A DNA stretch of 64,000 nucleotides. Origin: an uncultured Granulosicoccus sp. (GTDB lineage: Bacteria; Pseudomonadota; Gammaproteobacteria; Granulosicoccales; Granulosicoccaceae). The notes beneath the pieces are model-generated. The model did not search any database. It was not told where the DNA came from and saw only the letters and a program-made list of their open reading frames with translations. A program made the translations under genes and the position numbers. This document shows positions 54,390-63,469 of the stretch, piece after piece. The stretch covers positions 1 through 64,000 of the forward strand of contig CANLNQ010000032.1 of the NCBI GenBank assembly GCA_947492525.1, in the 5' to 3' direction. Positions within the stretch are counted from its first letter, which is position 1. Each line of letters starts with the position of its first letter.

Positions 54390-55667
54390 TCAGCGAATCC
54401 GCTTGATCTCTTCGGCAGCGTGGTTCAGCGCTGTTGCGGTATCACTCTCCTCCCCGCTTGCCAGGCTGGACACGGCGGTTTCGAGGATTTCAGAGATACG
54501 CGGCCAGTCGTCACCGAACTCCATGCCTTCTGCCGTGGCCAGGGCATCGGCAGCAGCGGCATGCATACCACCCCAGCGCTCGTTGACCTCGGCATCACGC
54601 AGATTCGAAAAGTGCACGGCAACTACTTCGTTCAGATCCTCATCGAGCAGGATGTCGCGCTCGAGCGCCGGGTCGGTAAGCCACCCGAGGTATTCGGCAG
54701 CCGCACCCTTGTTGTCCGCCCCTTCCGTGACCGAGAAGATCCACGTATTGGTATAGGTTGTTCTGGAAGCATCACCCACCGATGGCAAGGCGGTGAAGCC
54801 CAACTGGTCGGCCGCCACCGTGGACTGCTCTGGATCGGTCAGTTGCGAGCGCACCCACCACCAGACTGGCAGCATGGCGGAATTTCCCTGCTTGAAGCTG
54901 TTGACAGCATCCTGCTCCACGAAAGCGGCAGAACCTGCAGGCGCGATCTTGTCCTCGGTCAGAAAGCCGATGTATTGCTCGGTGGCCTTGATACCGGCTT
55001 CCGAATTGAAAACGGGTTCGCCGTTCTCGTCAAACAGATTGCCGCCATTGCCCCAGAGCAGATTGATCCAGACCATCAGGTTCTGACCATTGAGCTTGCC
55101 ATAGGGCAGCGCGATGCCGGCAGCAGCATCGGTCTTGTCCTGGATGGCCTTTGATGCAGCAACCACCTCATCCCAGGTTGTCGGTACCTCGACACCGGCC
55201 TGTTCAAGCAGATCGCTGCGATAGAACAACAACTGCACATGGCCTCTGACCGGAAGCCCGACAAGCTCGCCATCGAGCATGCCATGACGCAAATGGGCTG
55301 CCGGAAAATCGTCAAGATCGGTACCCTGAGCGGCAATCTCTTCGCCGATGGGTTGCACGAGATTTCGTAATGAGGGCACCCATTGGTCCATGATCGACAC
55401 CACATCGTAGTCGCCTCCTGCAACCATCTCGGTGGTCAGCGCTTCCTTCATGTTGGGGAACGGAACGTAGTCCACCACCACATCGATTCCCGTGGCGCTT
55501 TCGAAGGCTTCAAGCCTTGCCTCCTGCGCCTCGAACTGACTCGACTTTACCGCCAGAACGTGCACGGTCTCGCCCTCATGGGGTTTTCCTGCCGTGGCTT
55601 CCCAGGCGAGCGCCTGGTTGGCTGCCACGACGGCTGCGAATGCCAGCCCACTGGTCAAGAGCTTCAT
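54390..55667 (-). CDS. Sugar ABC transporter, periplasmic binding protein (family 1)
   Basis: 425 aa. The signal peptide is MKLLTSGLAFAAVVAANQAL with AWA-type cleavage near residue 22. The mature part shows the family 1 pattern (FESATGIDVVVDYVPFPNMK, then LLFYRSDLLEQAGVEVPTTW and SFKQGNSAMLPVWWWV). It is the first gene of the cluster 3 operon, transcribed from the promoter region that holds the GntR palindromes. The ligand is unknown. Confidence 0.92.
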   Translation of the reverse strand: MKLLTSGLAFAAVVAANQALAWEATAGKPHEGETVHVLAVKSSQFEAQEARLEAFESATGIDVVVDYVPFPNMKEALTTEMVAGGDYDVVSIMDQWVPSLRNLVQPIGEEIAAQGTDLDDFPAAHLRHGMLDGELVGLPVRGHVQLLFYRSDLLEQAGVEVPTTWDEVVAASKAIQDKTDAAAGIALPYGKLNGQNLMVWINLLWGNGGNLFDENGEPVFNSEAGIKATEQYIGFLTEDKIAPAGSAAFVEQDAVNSFKQGNSAMLPVWWWVRSQLTDPEQSTVAADQLGFTALPSVGDASRTTYTNTWIFSVTEGADNKGAAAEYLGWLTDPALERDILLDEDLNEVVAVHFSNLRDAEVNERWGGMHAAAADALATAEGMEFGDDWPRISEILETAVSSLASGEESDTATALNHAAEEIKRIR

Positions 55668-55719
55668 GTAGACCTCCGTTGTGAATTCACGGCAACACTA
55701 ACTTTCCCTTGCGGCATTG

Positions 55720-55748
55720 TCAATAATATTATTGATAATATTATCGAT
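55720..55748. promoter_or_regulatory. Two overlapping AT-rich palindromes, GntR operator candidate
   Basis: TCAATAATATTATTGA (55720-55735) is a perfect 16-base palindrome. It overlaps ATTGATAATATTATCGAT (55731-55748), which is palindromic except for one pair. They lie between the divergent binding-protein (55667) and GntR (55796) genes, about 52 bases upstream of the former. This suggests cooperative binding of the adjacent GntR protein. Confidence 0.65.
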
Positions 55749-55795
55749 TGAATTCCTGAGCGAATTTGATTAGGCTTCTCCGCCATGTCTCGAGG

Positions 55796-56458
55796 ATGAA
55801 ACGCTTGCCGACGTTACTGCACAAGGAACTGGAGAACGACATCATCTTTGGTGTGTATGCGCCCGGCATGCGCATCACCGAGGAAAGTGTCATGGCGCAG
55901 TACGATGTCAAACGCCACGCGGCCCGCAGTGCCTTCGCAACCCTGGAGAGCCAGGGCCTGCTGGTTCACCGCGCCAATCGTGGTGTCGAGGTGGTGGACT
56001 ACACACCTGACGATGTCGATTCGCTGTACGACCTTCGCATCGTGCTCGAAACGGCGGCTGCACGACGCACACCGCTGCCCGTTGCATCAGAGATCACGCA
56101 GCAACTCGAGGATCTGGCAAAGCAGCATGCAGCGGCGGTCAAGCAGGGTGATTTCCGGGAAGTGTACTGGCTCAATCAGGCCTTTCACGAGCTGCAGTAC
56201 TCCAGCTGCGAAAACCCGCGGCTAGCGGCGTTGATTGCAAAACACGCACGCATGGCGCAGCCGATTCGCGTCGTCAAATATGACGACAAGCAGCACATGA
56301 AGGATATCGTTGCCCAGCATCTGGCCATCATCGAAGCGATGCGCGGCGATTGTCAGGACACCTATGCGCAAGCTGTTCGGGAGCACCTGCCCGCCTCCGC
56401 CGAAGCGTATCGTGCACTCTATGAAAGACGGTTCGGCAACCATCGCGTAGCGCGCTGA
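55796..56458 (+). CDS. GntR-family regulator (FCD domain)
   Basis: About 220 aa from ATG 55796. A TTG at 55766 would add ten codons. The winged HTH runs about residues 1-65 (LENDIIFGVYAPGMRITEES, then YDVKRHAARSAFATLESQG), followed by an FCD helical bundle with His residues in FHELQYS, AQHLAIIEAM and VREHLPAS. It is divergent from the cluster 3 transporter across a pair of palindromes and is its likely regulator. Confidence 0.9.
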   Translation: MKRLPTLLHKELENDIIFGVYAPGMRITEESVMAQYDVKRHAARSAFATLESQGLLVHRANRGVEVVDYTPDDVDSLYDLRIVLETAAARRTPLPVASEITQQLEDLAKQHAAAVKQGDFREVYWLNQAFHELQYSSCENPRLAALIAKHARMAQPIRVVKYDDKQHMKDIVAQHLAIIEAMRGDCQDTYAQAVREHLPASAEAYRALYERRFGNHRVAR

Positions 56459-56536
56459 TCCACCGGCGGTCTGCTCAGCAAATCATCGGTGAGCGATCGT
56501 TCACGTACTGCCACGCAGTCGCGCCAAGCAGACGCG

Positions 56537-56593
56537 GCACAAGGCACAAGGCACAAGTCGCAAGTCGCAAGTCGCAAGTCGCAAGTCGCAAGG
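56537..56593. repeat. 7-bp tandem repeat (gcacaag / gcaagtc)n
   Basis: Three gcacaag copies pass into about five gcaagtc copies. It lies in the 167-bp gap between the convergent GntR and ASCH genes. Non-coding. Confidence 0.9.
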
Positions 56594-56625
56594 CTGGCAC
56601 TTGACCAGACAGCCAGCGCTGTCAT

Positions 56626-57054
56626 CTACCGTGCCGTCTGAATGATATCAACCACCTCCACCACCTCGAACTGCTCGCAGACGAGAAGCATCTCTTCGTC
56701 AAACCCGCCATTGCGTTCGAAGTAAGCCTGATGGTCCGACCGCCAACCCGCCAGGCTGTCGTTCTCCCCTTCCAGCAATGCAAATTCCTCATCGACGTCG
56801 CAGAAGCGCTTGATGTCCACCGCCACCGTTCTGATTACCAGGGCTGGTGTGCCATCCCAGTTCAATGCAATGTCGCAGCGCCCTTCCACCGGCATTTCCT
56901 CATGGCCTTCCGTGAACTCGTGCAGGGCCCCGCAGGTTGCTTTCTTCTTCCCCTCACGTATCAGCTGGAGCAGCGACGCTGACAGGGACGCGCCATCGCC
57001 AAACTTGAATGTGGTGGCGTCGGGGTATTGCTTTTGCAGATCTTCCAGTTTCAT
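56626..57054 (-). CDS. ASCH-domain protein
   Basis: About 142 aa from ATG 57054. A GTG at 57066 is an alternative. ASCH/DUF984 features are visible: FGDGASLSASLLQLIREGKK, then KATCGALHEF, ALVIRTVAVDIKRFCDVDEE and a final FEVVEVV strand. ASCH proteins have a PUA-like beta-barrel and include RNA-binding regulators and N4-acetylcytidine amidohydrolases. The function here is unproven. Confidence 0.8.
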   Translation of the reverse strand: MKLEDLQKQYPDATTFKFGDGASLSASLLQLIREGKKKATCGALHEFTEGHEEMPVEGRCDIALNWDGTPALVIRTVAVDIKRFCDVDEEFALLEGENDSLAGWRSDHQAYFERNGGFDEEMLLVCEQFEVVEVVDIIQTAR

Positions 57055-57105
57055 GGTGTCACTCACTGTGATTTTTGTGTGTTACAGAAAAAAGGGTTGC
57101 GTACG

Positions 57106-57789
57106 TCACGCCCCGCCGTTCTCGCCGTCAGCCAGATTCGCTGATTCAACCATCATGAGCCGACTCAGATAGATGAACCAGACGATCAGAAGCAGACCAA
57201 ACAGGGCGCCCAGATCACTCAGTACAGGAACCGCACTGACAATGCCTGCACCACCGGCAACCATACCGATGATCGAAAGTGCCTTCGAATAGAGCTGTCG
57301 TTGCCACGCCGCAACGGAGACAAGCAATACCCAGAGGCCACCCACGATTTCATTGCTCCCGCCCAGACCTTGCGTGACGGTGACTACAGACAACCAGAGC
57401 GATGGAGCCAAATCGGGCCGCACCTCAGCCAGCTCGACCACTTTCATCAGACCCACATTGGCCAGCATGCCACTGGCAATGACCAGAACCACCCAGACCA
57501 GGCCCATGAGCGCTCCGAGCTGAGTGAGCAAGGATTGATTGGCCGAGAACTGCCAGTGGAGGACGATGACAACGATCGCCAGCAACACACCGAACAGCAC
57601 ATAGATCACGAAATTCCACACGCTCAGCATGGCATGATTGTCCAGCACGAACGTCACCGCCTCCTCGGGGTTGTGCTGAAGGTTGATGTAAGGCAGCAGT
57701 TGAGTGAGCAGCAACACAAAACCGAAGACAAAGGTGGCTGCGCAACCCAGTGACGCCAACGCGCCGTTATGCAGTAGTTTGGGGGACAT
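57106..57789 (-). CDS. Multi-pass membrane protein of unknown function
   Basis: About 227 aa from ATG 57789. An upstream in-frame extension (to 57861) would consist of His-Cys repeats made by the hexamer array and is rejected. Six hydrophobic segments are visible, including CAATFVFGFVLLLTQLLPY, FVIYVLFGVLLAIVVIVL, LMGLVWVVLVIASGMLAN and GALFGLLLIVWFIYLSRL. There is no catalytic motif. A short related fragment survives at 48690. Confidence 0.75.
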   Translation of the reverse strand: MSPKLLHNGALASLGCAATFVFGFVLLLTQLLPYINLQHNPEEAVTFVLDNHAMLSVWNFVIYVLFGVLLAIVVIVLHWQFSANQSLLTQLGALMGLVWVVLVIASGMLANVGLMKVVELAEVRPDLAPSLWLSVVTVTQGLGGSNEIVGGLWVLLVSVAAWQRQLYSKALSIIGMVAGGAGIVSAVPVLSDLGALFGLLLIVWFIYLSRLMMVESANLADGENGGA

Positions 57790-57810
57790 GACGTGGATAC
57801 TCCGCTGTCG

Positions 57811-57850
57811 ATGGCAATGGCAATGGCAATGGCAATGGCAATGGCAATGG
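57811..57850. repeat. Hexanucleotide tandem repeat (atggca)n
   Basis: About 6.7 copies lie just upstream of the membrane-protein start at 57789. It is in the leader or promoter of that gene, so length changes could affect expression. Confidence 0.93.
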
Positions 57851-57926
57851 TATTGATTCAATCAGAGTCGCTCAAGCTGACTTGTCGTCCAAAAGCACAG
57901 GCAGTAATGCACCTTGCGCCCGGGCA

Positions 57927-59375
57927 CTACTGCAAGCCAGGGTTGGACAAGCCGAGCACATCGAATGCCGCGTTCAGAGCCGAGTCTTCACCGCGATCGC
58001 GCGCCTCCTTGCTGAGCACGGGCACGGATACCGTCGGTGGAATACCGACCGCTTCAAAGACCTGACCGTTGGCATCCGCATACACCTCGTTGGAGAGCGT
58101 GAATTCCCAGTCGTTGGGCAGCGCTTTCTCCAGCACATCGGACAAGGCGCCATTGGTCGTCTCCCCCAGATGCGTCACCTGTGGCAAGGAGCGCATCAAC
58201 AGGGTGAAGGCTTCTGTCGCACTGACGCTGAACCCACTGGTAATCAGAACAACCGGGTTGTTGTAGTTCTGCCTGTCAGAGGGGCGAATCGTGTAATCCT
58301 GAGTTTCCTTCAGGCCTTGATAATCCCGTGCGGCCTTGGTGGCGGCCAGACGCTCAGTGTCTGCAAAGCGATTGGCGATGGCGATGGAAACCGCATCGCG
58401 CCCACCGGGAGAGAGCCGTACATCGATGACCAGCGCCGAGGTATCTGCCAGATCTGTCAGAGCCTGGTCCAACGCGTCATTGAAAATCGCAACATCAGTC
58501 GCCTCGGACGCATCCAGTGTCGTGAAGAACTGATTGATCGACAAATAGCCGACCTCCTGCCCCATGACGCCCCACTGAATCAGGTCCGCCAGATCGCCGT
58601 CGAGGGTGTTGAAGGGTGCGCCGATGTAATGGGATTGAATATCATCACGCCACTGATTGAGCACGCCCACCACATAGCTTTCCTGGTCGCTGATCTCGGA
58701 CTGTGCCTCGAACTCCTCGACCAGCATCTTCAGAAAACCCTTGGGTTGTGCCGGATCGAATCTGCCATCACCATCAAATGTCAGACTGACATGGCTGTCG
58801 TCAATCGGGGTCAGCAAACCGATCAATGCCTGCGCCAGATCCTCTTCGCTACTCTGATCGCTCAGCGTGGGGCGCCACTGATCGTACTGACTCATCCAGT
58901 CCACACCCCGCTCATCGAAGAACGCGTAGTAGTCATTGAAGGTGTGCCAGACGTGATCGAACTGCTCGGTAATGGAGTCACCAATCGGGTCCTCACACAC
59001 GGCGGGCAGCGCATCGATGCGATTGAAGATCGTGGGCTGCCCCAGCTCGCTTTCCGACAGCTGAAGCCGGTCACCGTCGATATCGACCAGAGGGAACTCC
59101 TCCAGAAACTCCGCCGCCGCACCGGAATCACGCAGAAAGCAGGTAGCGCGAGTGGCCTCGAAAGCCGTGAGCGCGTTGCCCTCGACTTCCAGCAGCAAGC
59201 CGTAGCCTGGTCGTTCCCAGATGCCTTGAAGGTCCTGCGCCGTATCGCTTGGCAACGGCTGCGAATCGCTGTCGCTGCACGCCACAAGAACGGACGACAC
59301 CAGGAAAACGAGGCCAGTGCTTGTTGCGGGACGCCACCAGTTGCGCTGCTCAAGGTTCGATTGAAAAATACTCAT
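57927..59375 (-). CDS. S41-family peptidase, lipoprotein
   Basis: 482 aa. The N-terminus carries a basic region, then a hydrophobic stretch ending VLVACSD, a lipobox-type cysteine at about residue 33. The C-terminal tail-protease-like core includes YLSINQFFTTLDASEA, then LVIDVRLSPGGRDAVSIA and VLITSGFSVSATEAFTLL, where the Ser in SVSATE is the likely nucleophile. GETTNGALSDVL follows, as in S41 enzymes. A PDZ domain is not evident. It probably works in the periplasm. Confidence 0.85.
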   Translation of the reverse strand: MSIFQSNLEQRNWWRPATSTGLVFLVSSVLVACSDSDSQPLPSDTAQDLQGIWERPGYGLLLEVEGNALTAFEATRATCFLRDSGAAAEFLEEFPLVDIDGDRLQLSESELGQPTIFNRIDALPAVCEDPIGDSITEQFDHVWHTFNDYYAFFDERGVDWMSQYDQWRPTLSDQSSEEDLAQALIGLLTPIDDSHVSLTFDGDGRFDPAQPKGFLKMLVEEFEAQSEISDQESYVVGVLNQWRDDIQSHYIGAPFNTLDGDLADLIQWGVMGQEVGYLSINQFFTTLDASEATDVAIFNDALDQALTDLADTSALVIDVRLSPGGRDAVSIAIANRFADTERLAATKAARDYQGLKETQDYTIRPSDRQNYNNPVVLITSGFSVSATEAFTLLMRSLPQVTHLGETTNGALSDVLEKALPNDWEFTLSNEVYADANGQVFEAVGIPPTVSVPVLSKEARDRGEDSALNAAFDVLGLSNPGLQ

Positions 59376-59403
59376 AAGGGGTATTTCCTGTCATTGAGAG
59401 GGT

Positions 59404-59976
59404 TTACCGGGCTGAAAGCACAGCACCGGTTGAGGGGTTCATGGCCGAGTCGGTGGCAAAGAAGATGATTCCGATGCCCAGCACAATCGCGACCGCCAGT
59501 AGCGCGATGCGAAGACCTGTCATCGGAGCCGCGCCGGATTTCGTGACATCGCCATCGACCGTGTCCCGGGCGTGACGGCTGTGGCCGGAAGCCCATGGGG
59601 TGTACGGCCAGCTCAGGTACATCATCGGAACCGCTGCGCACAGGCCGAGCACTTCGATCAGGGACAAGGCCTGAGACATCGGCGTCGGCGAGCGCGGAAA
59701 GAGCTGGGCGAGATCGATCGCGTAGACGACGAAGTAGGCAAAGCCTGCAAACCAGGCGGTGCTGATCGCCCAAGGCCGATTCCGGAAGACGCCGAACACC
59801 AGAGCCACCGTGCCGAGATTGAGCACAGTCAGGAACAGGTTGAACCCGCCCAGGATGCTGACATTGATGTGCGAGAAATCGCGGTTCTCGATCGGCCCGC
59901 CCGGAATCAGGGAGGCAAGCAGCACAGCGGATACAGCCAACAGAATGGCCAATGAATGATGGTGTGAAGAGCTCAT
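59404..59976 (-). CDS. Small membrane protein of unknown function
   Basis: About 190 aa from ATG 59976, with GGGAGAA upstream. Five hydrophobic helices are visible: AILLAVSAVLLASLIPGG, GGFNLFLTVLNLGTVALVF, WFAGFAYFVVYAIDLAQL, LIEVLGLCAAVPMMYLSW and LLAVAIVLGIGIIFFAT. No family is recognised. It lies 28 bases upstream of the S41 gene on the same strand, so the two may be cotranscribed. Confidence 0.7.
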   Translation of the reverse strand: MSSSHHHSLAILLAVSAVLLASLIPGGPIENRDFSHINVSILGGFNLFLTVLNLGTVALVFGVFRNRPWAISTAWFAGFAYFVVYAIDLAQLFPRSPTPMSQALSLIEVLGLCAAVPMMYLSWPYTPWASGHSRHARDTVDGDVTKSGAAPMTGLRIALLAVAIVLGIGIIFFATDSAMNPSTGAVLSAR

Positions 59977-60297
59977 CAGGTTCTCCCGGAATTGCTTGGT
60001 GAAATGAATGCGCGTCAGTGACTGATCGCGTGTCCGCACTGCCCGAAGCAGGCAGCGACGCTCAGTGAGGGAGCGAGATTGCCCCGAGAGAGGCAGCGGG
60101 TGGTCCCGCCGTGTACGTTCGACCCGGCATCAAGAGGTCCGTGTGTCCTGACCTATCCGTCAGGACCGGATGGCGTCTGGAATTTTCTTGTTTTTCAGAC
60201 GGTTAAGCAAAAGGCGCGTCAAGGGGTCTGGGAAGCCTCGAGAGCCGTTCTGCTGGATAGGATCGGACCGGAAGCGTGCCGATTGCGTGCCGATTGC

Positions 60298-60500
60298 GGG
60301 CTTGAAGCGGGCTTGAAGCGGGCTTGAAGCGGGCTTGAAGCGGGCGGAGAGAGGACGGGAAAACGGACGGAAAGCGGAATGAGAGCGGACGGAAAGCGGA
60401 ATGAGAGCGGAATGAGAGCGGATGGAGAGCGGATGGAGAGCGGATGGAGAGCGGATGAAGAGTGGAATGAGAACGGACCGAGAACGAACTGAAAGCGCAC
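60298..60500. repeat. 11-bp tandem repeats in the 59977-60553 gap
   Basis: The left part (60298-60345) has four copies of gcgggcttgaa. The right part (60346-60500) is a decayed array of 11-mers such as gcggatggaga and gcggaatgaga. The rest of the 577-bp gap (59977-60297) has no gene or clear signal. Confidence 0.9.
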
Positions 60501-60553
60501 CGGATCAAACCAAGAGCAGCCAGCAAGTGAACCCTGATCGTTTTGCCAACGAG

Positions 60554-61765
60554 CTAGCGAATGCTCTGCCGGTACTGTCCGGGCGTCATGTTCTGATGCT
60601 TCTTGAAGGCCGCGTAGAAGGCAGACTTGCTGTTGAAGCCGGAGTCCATTGCCACGTCGATAACGGACTTCTCCTGCTGGCCCAGCAGCTTCATCGAATA
60701 GGCGATTCGGTAGCTGTTGACGAAATCGAAGAAGTTCTGCGCTGTACACTGGTTGATGGCTTGCGACAGATAGTTGGTGGAAACCTTGAGCCGCTCGGCA
60801 AGGTTTGCCAGGGACAATTTGGAATCCAGGTAAAGTTGCTCCTGATCCATCAAGAATTGCGCTTCATCGATAAGCGCTTGGGCCAACTCCGGCGACAAGG
60901 CCGACCGGCTGTATTTGTCCCCACTCTCCGGCGCGTCATCAGGCGGCAAGAGATCCTCACTCTCCACGGGGTCTTCGACGAGCTCAGCCCGGAGCAAGGA
61001 TGCCTTCCGGTGCGTCGAAAAGATATCGGGCTGGCGCAGACCGACCCAGCCCAGGGTGTAGATCAACAACACCATACTCAGGTGCAGCACCAGCGAGTGC
61101 CAGCGGCCCAGTTCGGCCGACGGCATGGCGAGCAAGAGCAATTCACCGGGAACCCAGACGATATAGACAAGCAGCGTGCCGATGACCATGTAGCGCAGCC
61201 AATCGAGGTTGATCTTCTCCGTGTAGGAAAATTGATCGGGAAGGCGTCGCCGATGTTCGTTCAGCAGGCGAACCCCCAGTACCATCAGAACACTGAAATG
61301 AACGATCGCCAGCAGTGCCTCCATATCATCCAGCAGGAAATGCCACGCACTCCACGGCGCTGCCAGCCCGTCGCCGCTCCCCATGATCGAGCGTTGCAGC
61401 GACTCGGGGAGTAACAGAAGTGTCCAAGAAGCGGCGACATGAAGGATGGCCGGCAGCCACAGGATGAAGCGCAGGCGGCGGGGCTGCGGCAGTTCCGGCA
61501 AGGTCAATTCGCGGCAGTAGAGATAGATGAAGACGCCATAGAAGAACTCTCGGGGCCAGAGCAGCGCCTCCAGCCAGGGATAACGCGCAAGAATGCCGAC
61601 CTCATCCAGATAGAAATCCAGCAGCGCCACGGTGAATACCAGAACGTAGCCGGCTAGATAACGATTGGCCTGGCGATTCCCGAAACGGCTGAACAACAGC
61701 GCAATACCGAGGAAGGCGCCCTGCGCGGCGCCCAACAGCCCGATGGTGGCAATCAGGCTATTCAC
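60554..61765 (-). CDS. Membrane-anchored AraC-family regulator
   Basis: 403 aa. The N-terminal half (about residues 1-230) has seven or so hydrophobic helices (TIGLLGAAQGAFLGIALLFS, then LAGYVLVFTVALLDFYLDEV and others). The C-terminal 100 residues are the AraC double HTH: LSLANLAERLKVSTNYLSQA, then SVIDVAMDSGFNSKSAFYAA and PGQYRQS. Such 7TM-AraC proteins sense a membrane or extracellular cue. The desaturase gene behind it (88 bp) is a plausible target. Confidence 0.88.
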   Translation of the reverse strand: MNSLIATIGLLGAAQGAFLGIALLFSRFGNRQANRYLAGYVLVFTVALLDFYLDEVGILARYPWLEALLWPREFFYGVFIYLYCRELTLPELPQPRRLRFILWLPAILHVAASWTLLLLPESLQRSIMGSGDGLAAPWSAWHFLLDDMEALLAIVHFSVLMVLGVRLLNEHRRRLPDQFSYTEKINLDWLRYMVIGTLLVYIVWVPGELLLLAMPSAELGRWHSLVLHLSMVLLIYTLGWVGLRQPDIFSTHRKASLLRAELVEDPVESEDLLPPDDAPESGDKYSRSALSPELAQALIDEAQFLMDQEQLYLDSKLSLANLAERLKVSTNYLSQAINQCTAQNFFDFVNSYRIAYSMKLLGQQEKSVIDVAMDSGFNSKSAFYAAFKKHQNMTPGQYRQSIR

Positions 61766-61852
61766 GTGGCACCCATCGCCTGCGTCAGAAAGCTTGAAGT
61801 CGTGTGCGTCATCGTATTCACAGGCACTGATGATACATCGACCTTCGGCTCG

Positions 61853-63025
61853 TCAGCGGTTGCTCTTCAGGGCCTGCGGCGCCAGATCACCGATCGATGC
61901 CGCCAATGCCTCATCCGAATCGCTTGCCCTGTCATTATTTGGTGGTGGAACCGGCCTGTCGAACTCATAGTCCGGATCGTGCTGCTGCTGACGATGAATC
62001 TTGCGCATCTCTTTCCATGCACCCACAAGCGATTGCGGTTCCGGCATGTCGTCGGCCAGTTCGCGGGCGAGCGACTTCAGGTGGTAGCACGGCACGCCCG
62101 CATACATGTGATGCTCGGTATGCCAGTTCATATGCCAGTACAGGAACTCGAACGGCCGGGGGAGTTGGATGGATCGCGTGTTCTTGCGAAAGTCTGGCAC
62201 ATTTTCCCGCAGGCCACAGTGCTGAGTGACACCGAAGAAGTAGGAACCACAGTTGGCAATGTAGGCCGCAACCGACACCACCAATGGCAGAACCCATAGC
62301 CCGGTCAGCAACGCGAGCAACAACACCGAACCGTGAAAGGCGATCAGTACCCGCGACCAGAGTACGGATTGCCGATAGGCCTCGGGTTGATCCTCATGCA
62401 GCCGCTCCAGCCATTCCTGACTGGCAATCGCGGACAAACCACCCTGCACACCCAGCGCCCTGCGCACGGTGAGATAGACGGTCCACAGCAGACCGCCCTT
62501 GCCGAAGTTCCGCCCGGGCCTGGTGAACAGATTCAGCGTGAACAGTTGCAGCAGCAGGCCGGGGCGCAGCGAGGGTTCGAGCGGCAACAGATTTTCCCGA
62601 TCCGCTTCCGGGTAGGTTGTGTAGCGATGATGGTAGGTGTGACTCGATGCGTAGTCGAAGGGATCCCACCAACCGATCAGACTCAGGAGGTAGAGAAACA
62701 CGCGATTGAGCTGGCGCGAACGGAACACCGTGCCATGCCCCAGTTCGTGCACGGACGTGCCCTTGAAGAAACTCGCCACGAAGCCCAGGCACCACAGGGA
62801 GAGAAAGAACAGCCACCAGAGACCCTTTGTCCAGAACACCACGGTCAGTGTGGCTAGCAGCAGGTAGAGCGCAAGGTGCCCACCGGCCTGCACGAACCCC
62901 TCGCGGTCTGATCGCTCACAGAGTTCGCGCAGCCTCTGCTTGTCGATCGGGCTTCGATACCAGCGCGGACGCACCGTTTTACGAACCTCTTCCAGCGGCG
63001 GATAGGCAGTGCGTGATTCACTCAT
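61853..63025 (-). CDS. Membrane fatty acid desaturase
   Basis: About 390 aa from ATG 63025, with AGGAAAG upstream. Upstream in-frame codons to 63115 are not favoured. Three His boxes are present: HELGHGTVF (H93, H97), SSHTYHHRYT (H129, H132-133) and NWHTEHHMYAGVP. These hold the di-iron centre that inserts a double bond in acyl lipids. Hydrophobic helices flank the boxes. It is codirectional with, and upstream of, the AraC gene. Confidence 0.92.
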   Translation of the reverse strand: MSESRTAYPPLEEVRKTVRPRWYRSPIDKQRLRELCERSDREGFVQAGGHLALYLLLATLTVVFWTKGLWWLFFLSLWCLGFVASFFKGTSVHELGHGTVFRSRQLNRVFLYLLSLIGWWDPFDYASSHTYHHRYTTYPEADRENLLPLEPSLRPGLLLQLFTLNLFTRPGRNFGKGGLLWTVYLTVRRALGVQGGLSAIASQEWLERLHEDQPEAYRQSVLWSRVLIAFHGSVLLLALLTGLWVLPLVVSVAAYIANCGSYFFGVTQHCGLRENVPDFRKNTRSIQLPRPFEFLYWHMNWHTEHHMYAGVPCYHLKSLARELADDMPEPQSLVGAWKEMRKIHRQQQHDPDYEFDRPVPPPNNDRASDSDEALAASIGDLAPQALKSNR

Positions 63026-63469
63026 GGCAGGCTTTCCTGGTTGCAGGCTTTGCGGGTATGCATCCCTGGTGGCAGGCTTCCCGCGCACGATTACCGAAGC
63101 GTCGATCCTTGCCATTTCGGTGATCTACTGACCAGACAGATTATCACTGTCGGCCAGGGCAATCACCTTGCCACGGCCCTGACCCGGATCAAGTATCTCC
63201 CGGTAAATGCAGCAGCGCCATACCCACTGTCGCTCTCCAGTGAAAGCCATCATGCCCTGCATTGAACTCGCCCAGCATCACCGGATACCCCTTGACCCGC
63301 AGCATCTGACCCAGATGTCGGTGGACACTGAGGAGGACGCTTCAAAGCCATGTGCAATGCCTGCAGACCCAGATTGAACCTGTTTCTCTTCAATGGGTTC
63401 GATTCGCAGATGCAAATGATAGTGATTCGCATTACAATCTAATCGATTCTACGCAAGGCAGATCACAGC
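63026..63469. other. 444-bp intergenic region upstream of the partial gene at the right edge
   Basis: No gene is seen between the desaturase start and the ATG at 63470. The only clear signal is the Fur-like box at 63415-63433. Confidence 0.5.
63415..63433. promoter_or_regulatory. Fur-box-like sequence
   Basis: AATGATAGTGATTCGCATT: outer AATG/CATT arms, with a 7-1-7 core TGATAGT-G-ATTCGCA close to the Fur consensus TGATAAT-G-ATTATCA (12 of 15 by eye). It is 36 bases before the ATG of the downstream partial gene, so iron regulation is plausible. Confidence 0.55.

Noticed and set aside
57790-57861. His-Cys-rich N-terminal extension of the 57106 membrane protein as a metal site
   Set aside because: It is the hexamer array read in frame; the ATG at 57789 gives a normal membrane protein.
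57882-59468. 528-codon plus-strand frame across the S41 gene
   Set aside because: The minus strand has a lipoprotein signal and S41 motifs; the plus frame has no ribosome site or family pattern.
60172-60199. Possible terminator hairpin (CGTCTGGAA / TTTCAGACG)
   Set aside because: A dyad exists but there is no T-tract and no gene ends nearby.
60203-60749. Two minus-strand frames rich in Ser/Leu/Pro repeats
   Set aside because: They are translations of the 11-bp arrays and overlap the AraC gene in the wrong frame.
60422-61414. 330-codon plus-strand frame across the AraC gene
   Set aside because: The minus strand carries a complete AraC HTH and membrane helices; the plus frame starts inside a repeat array.
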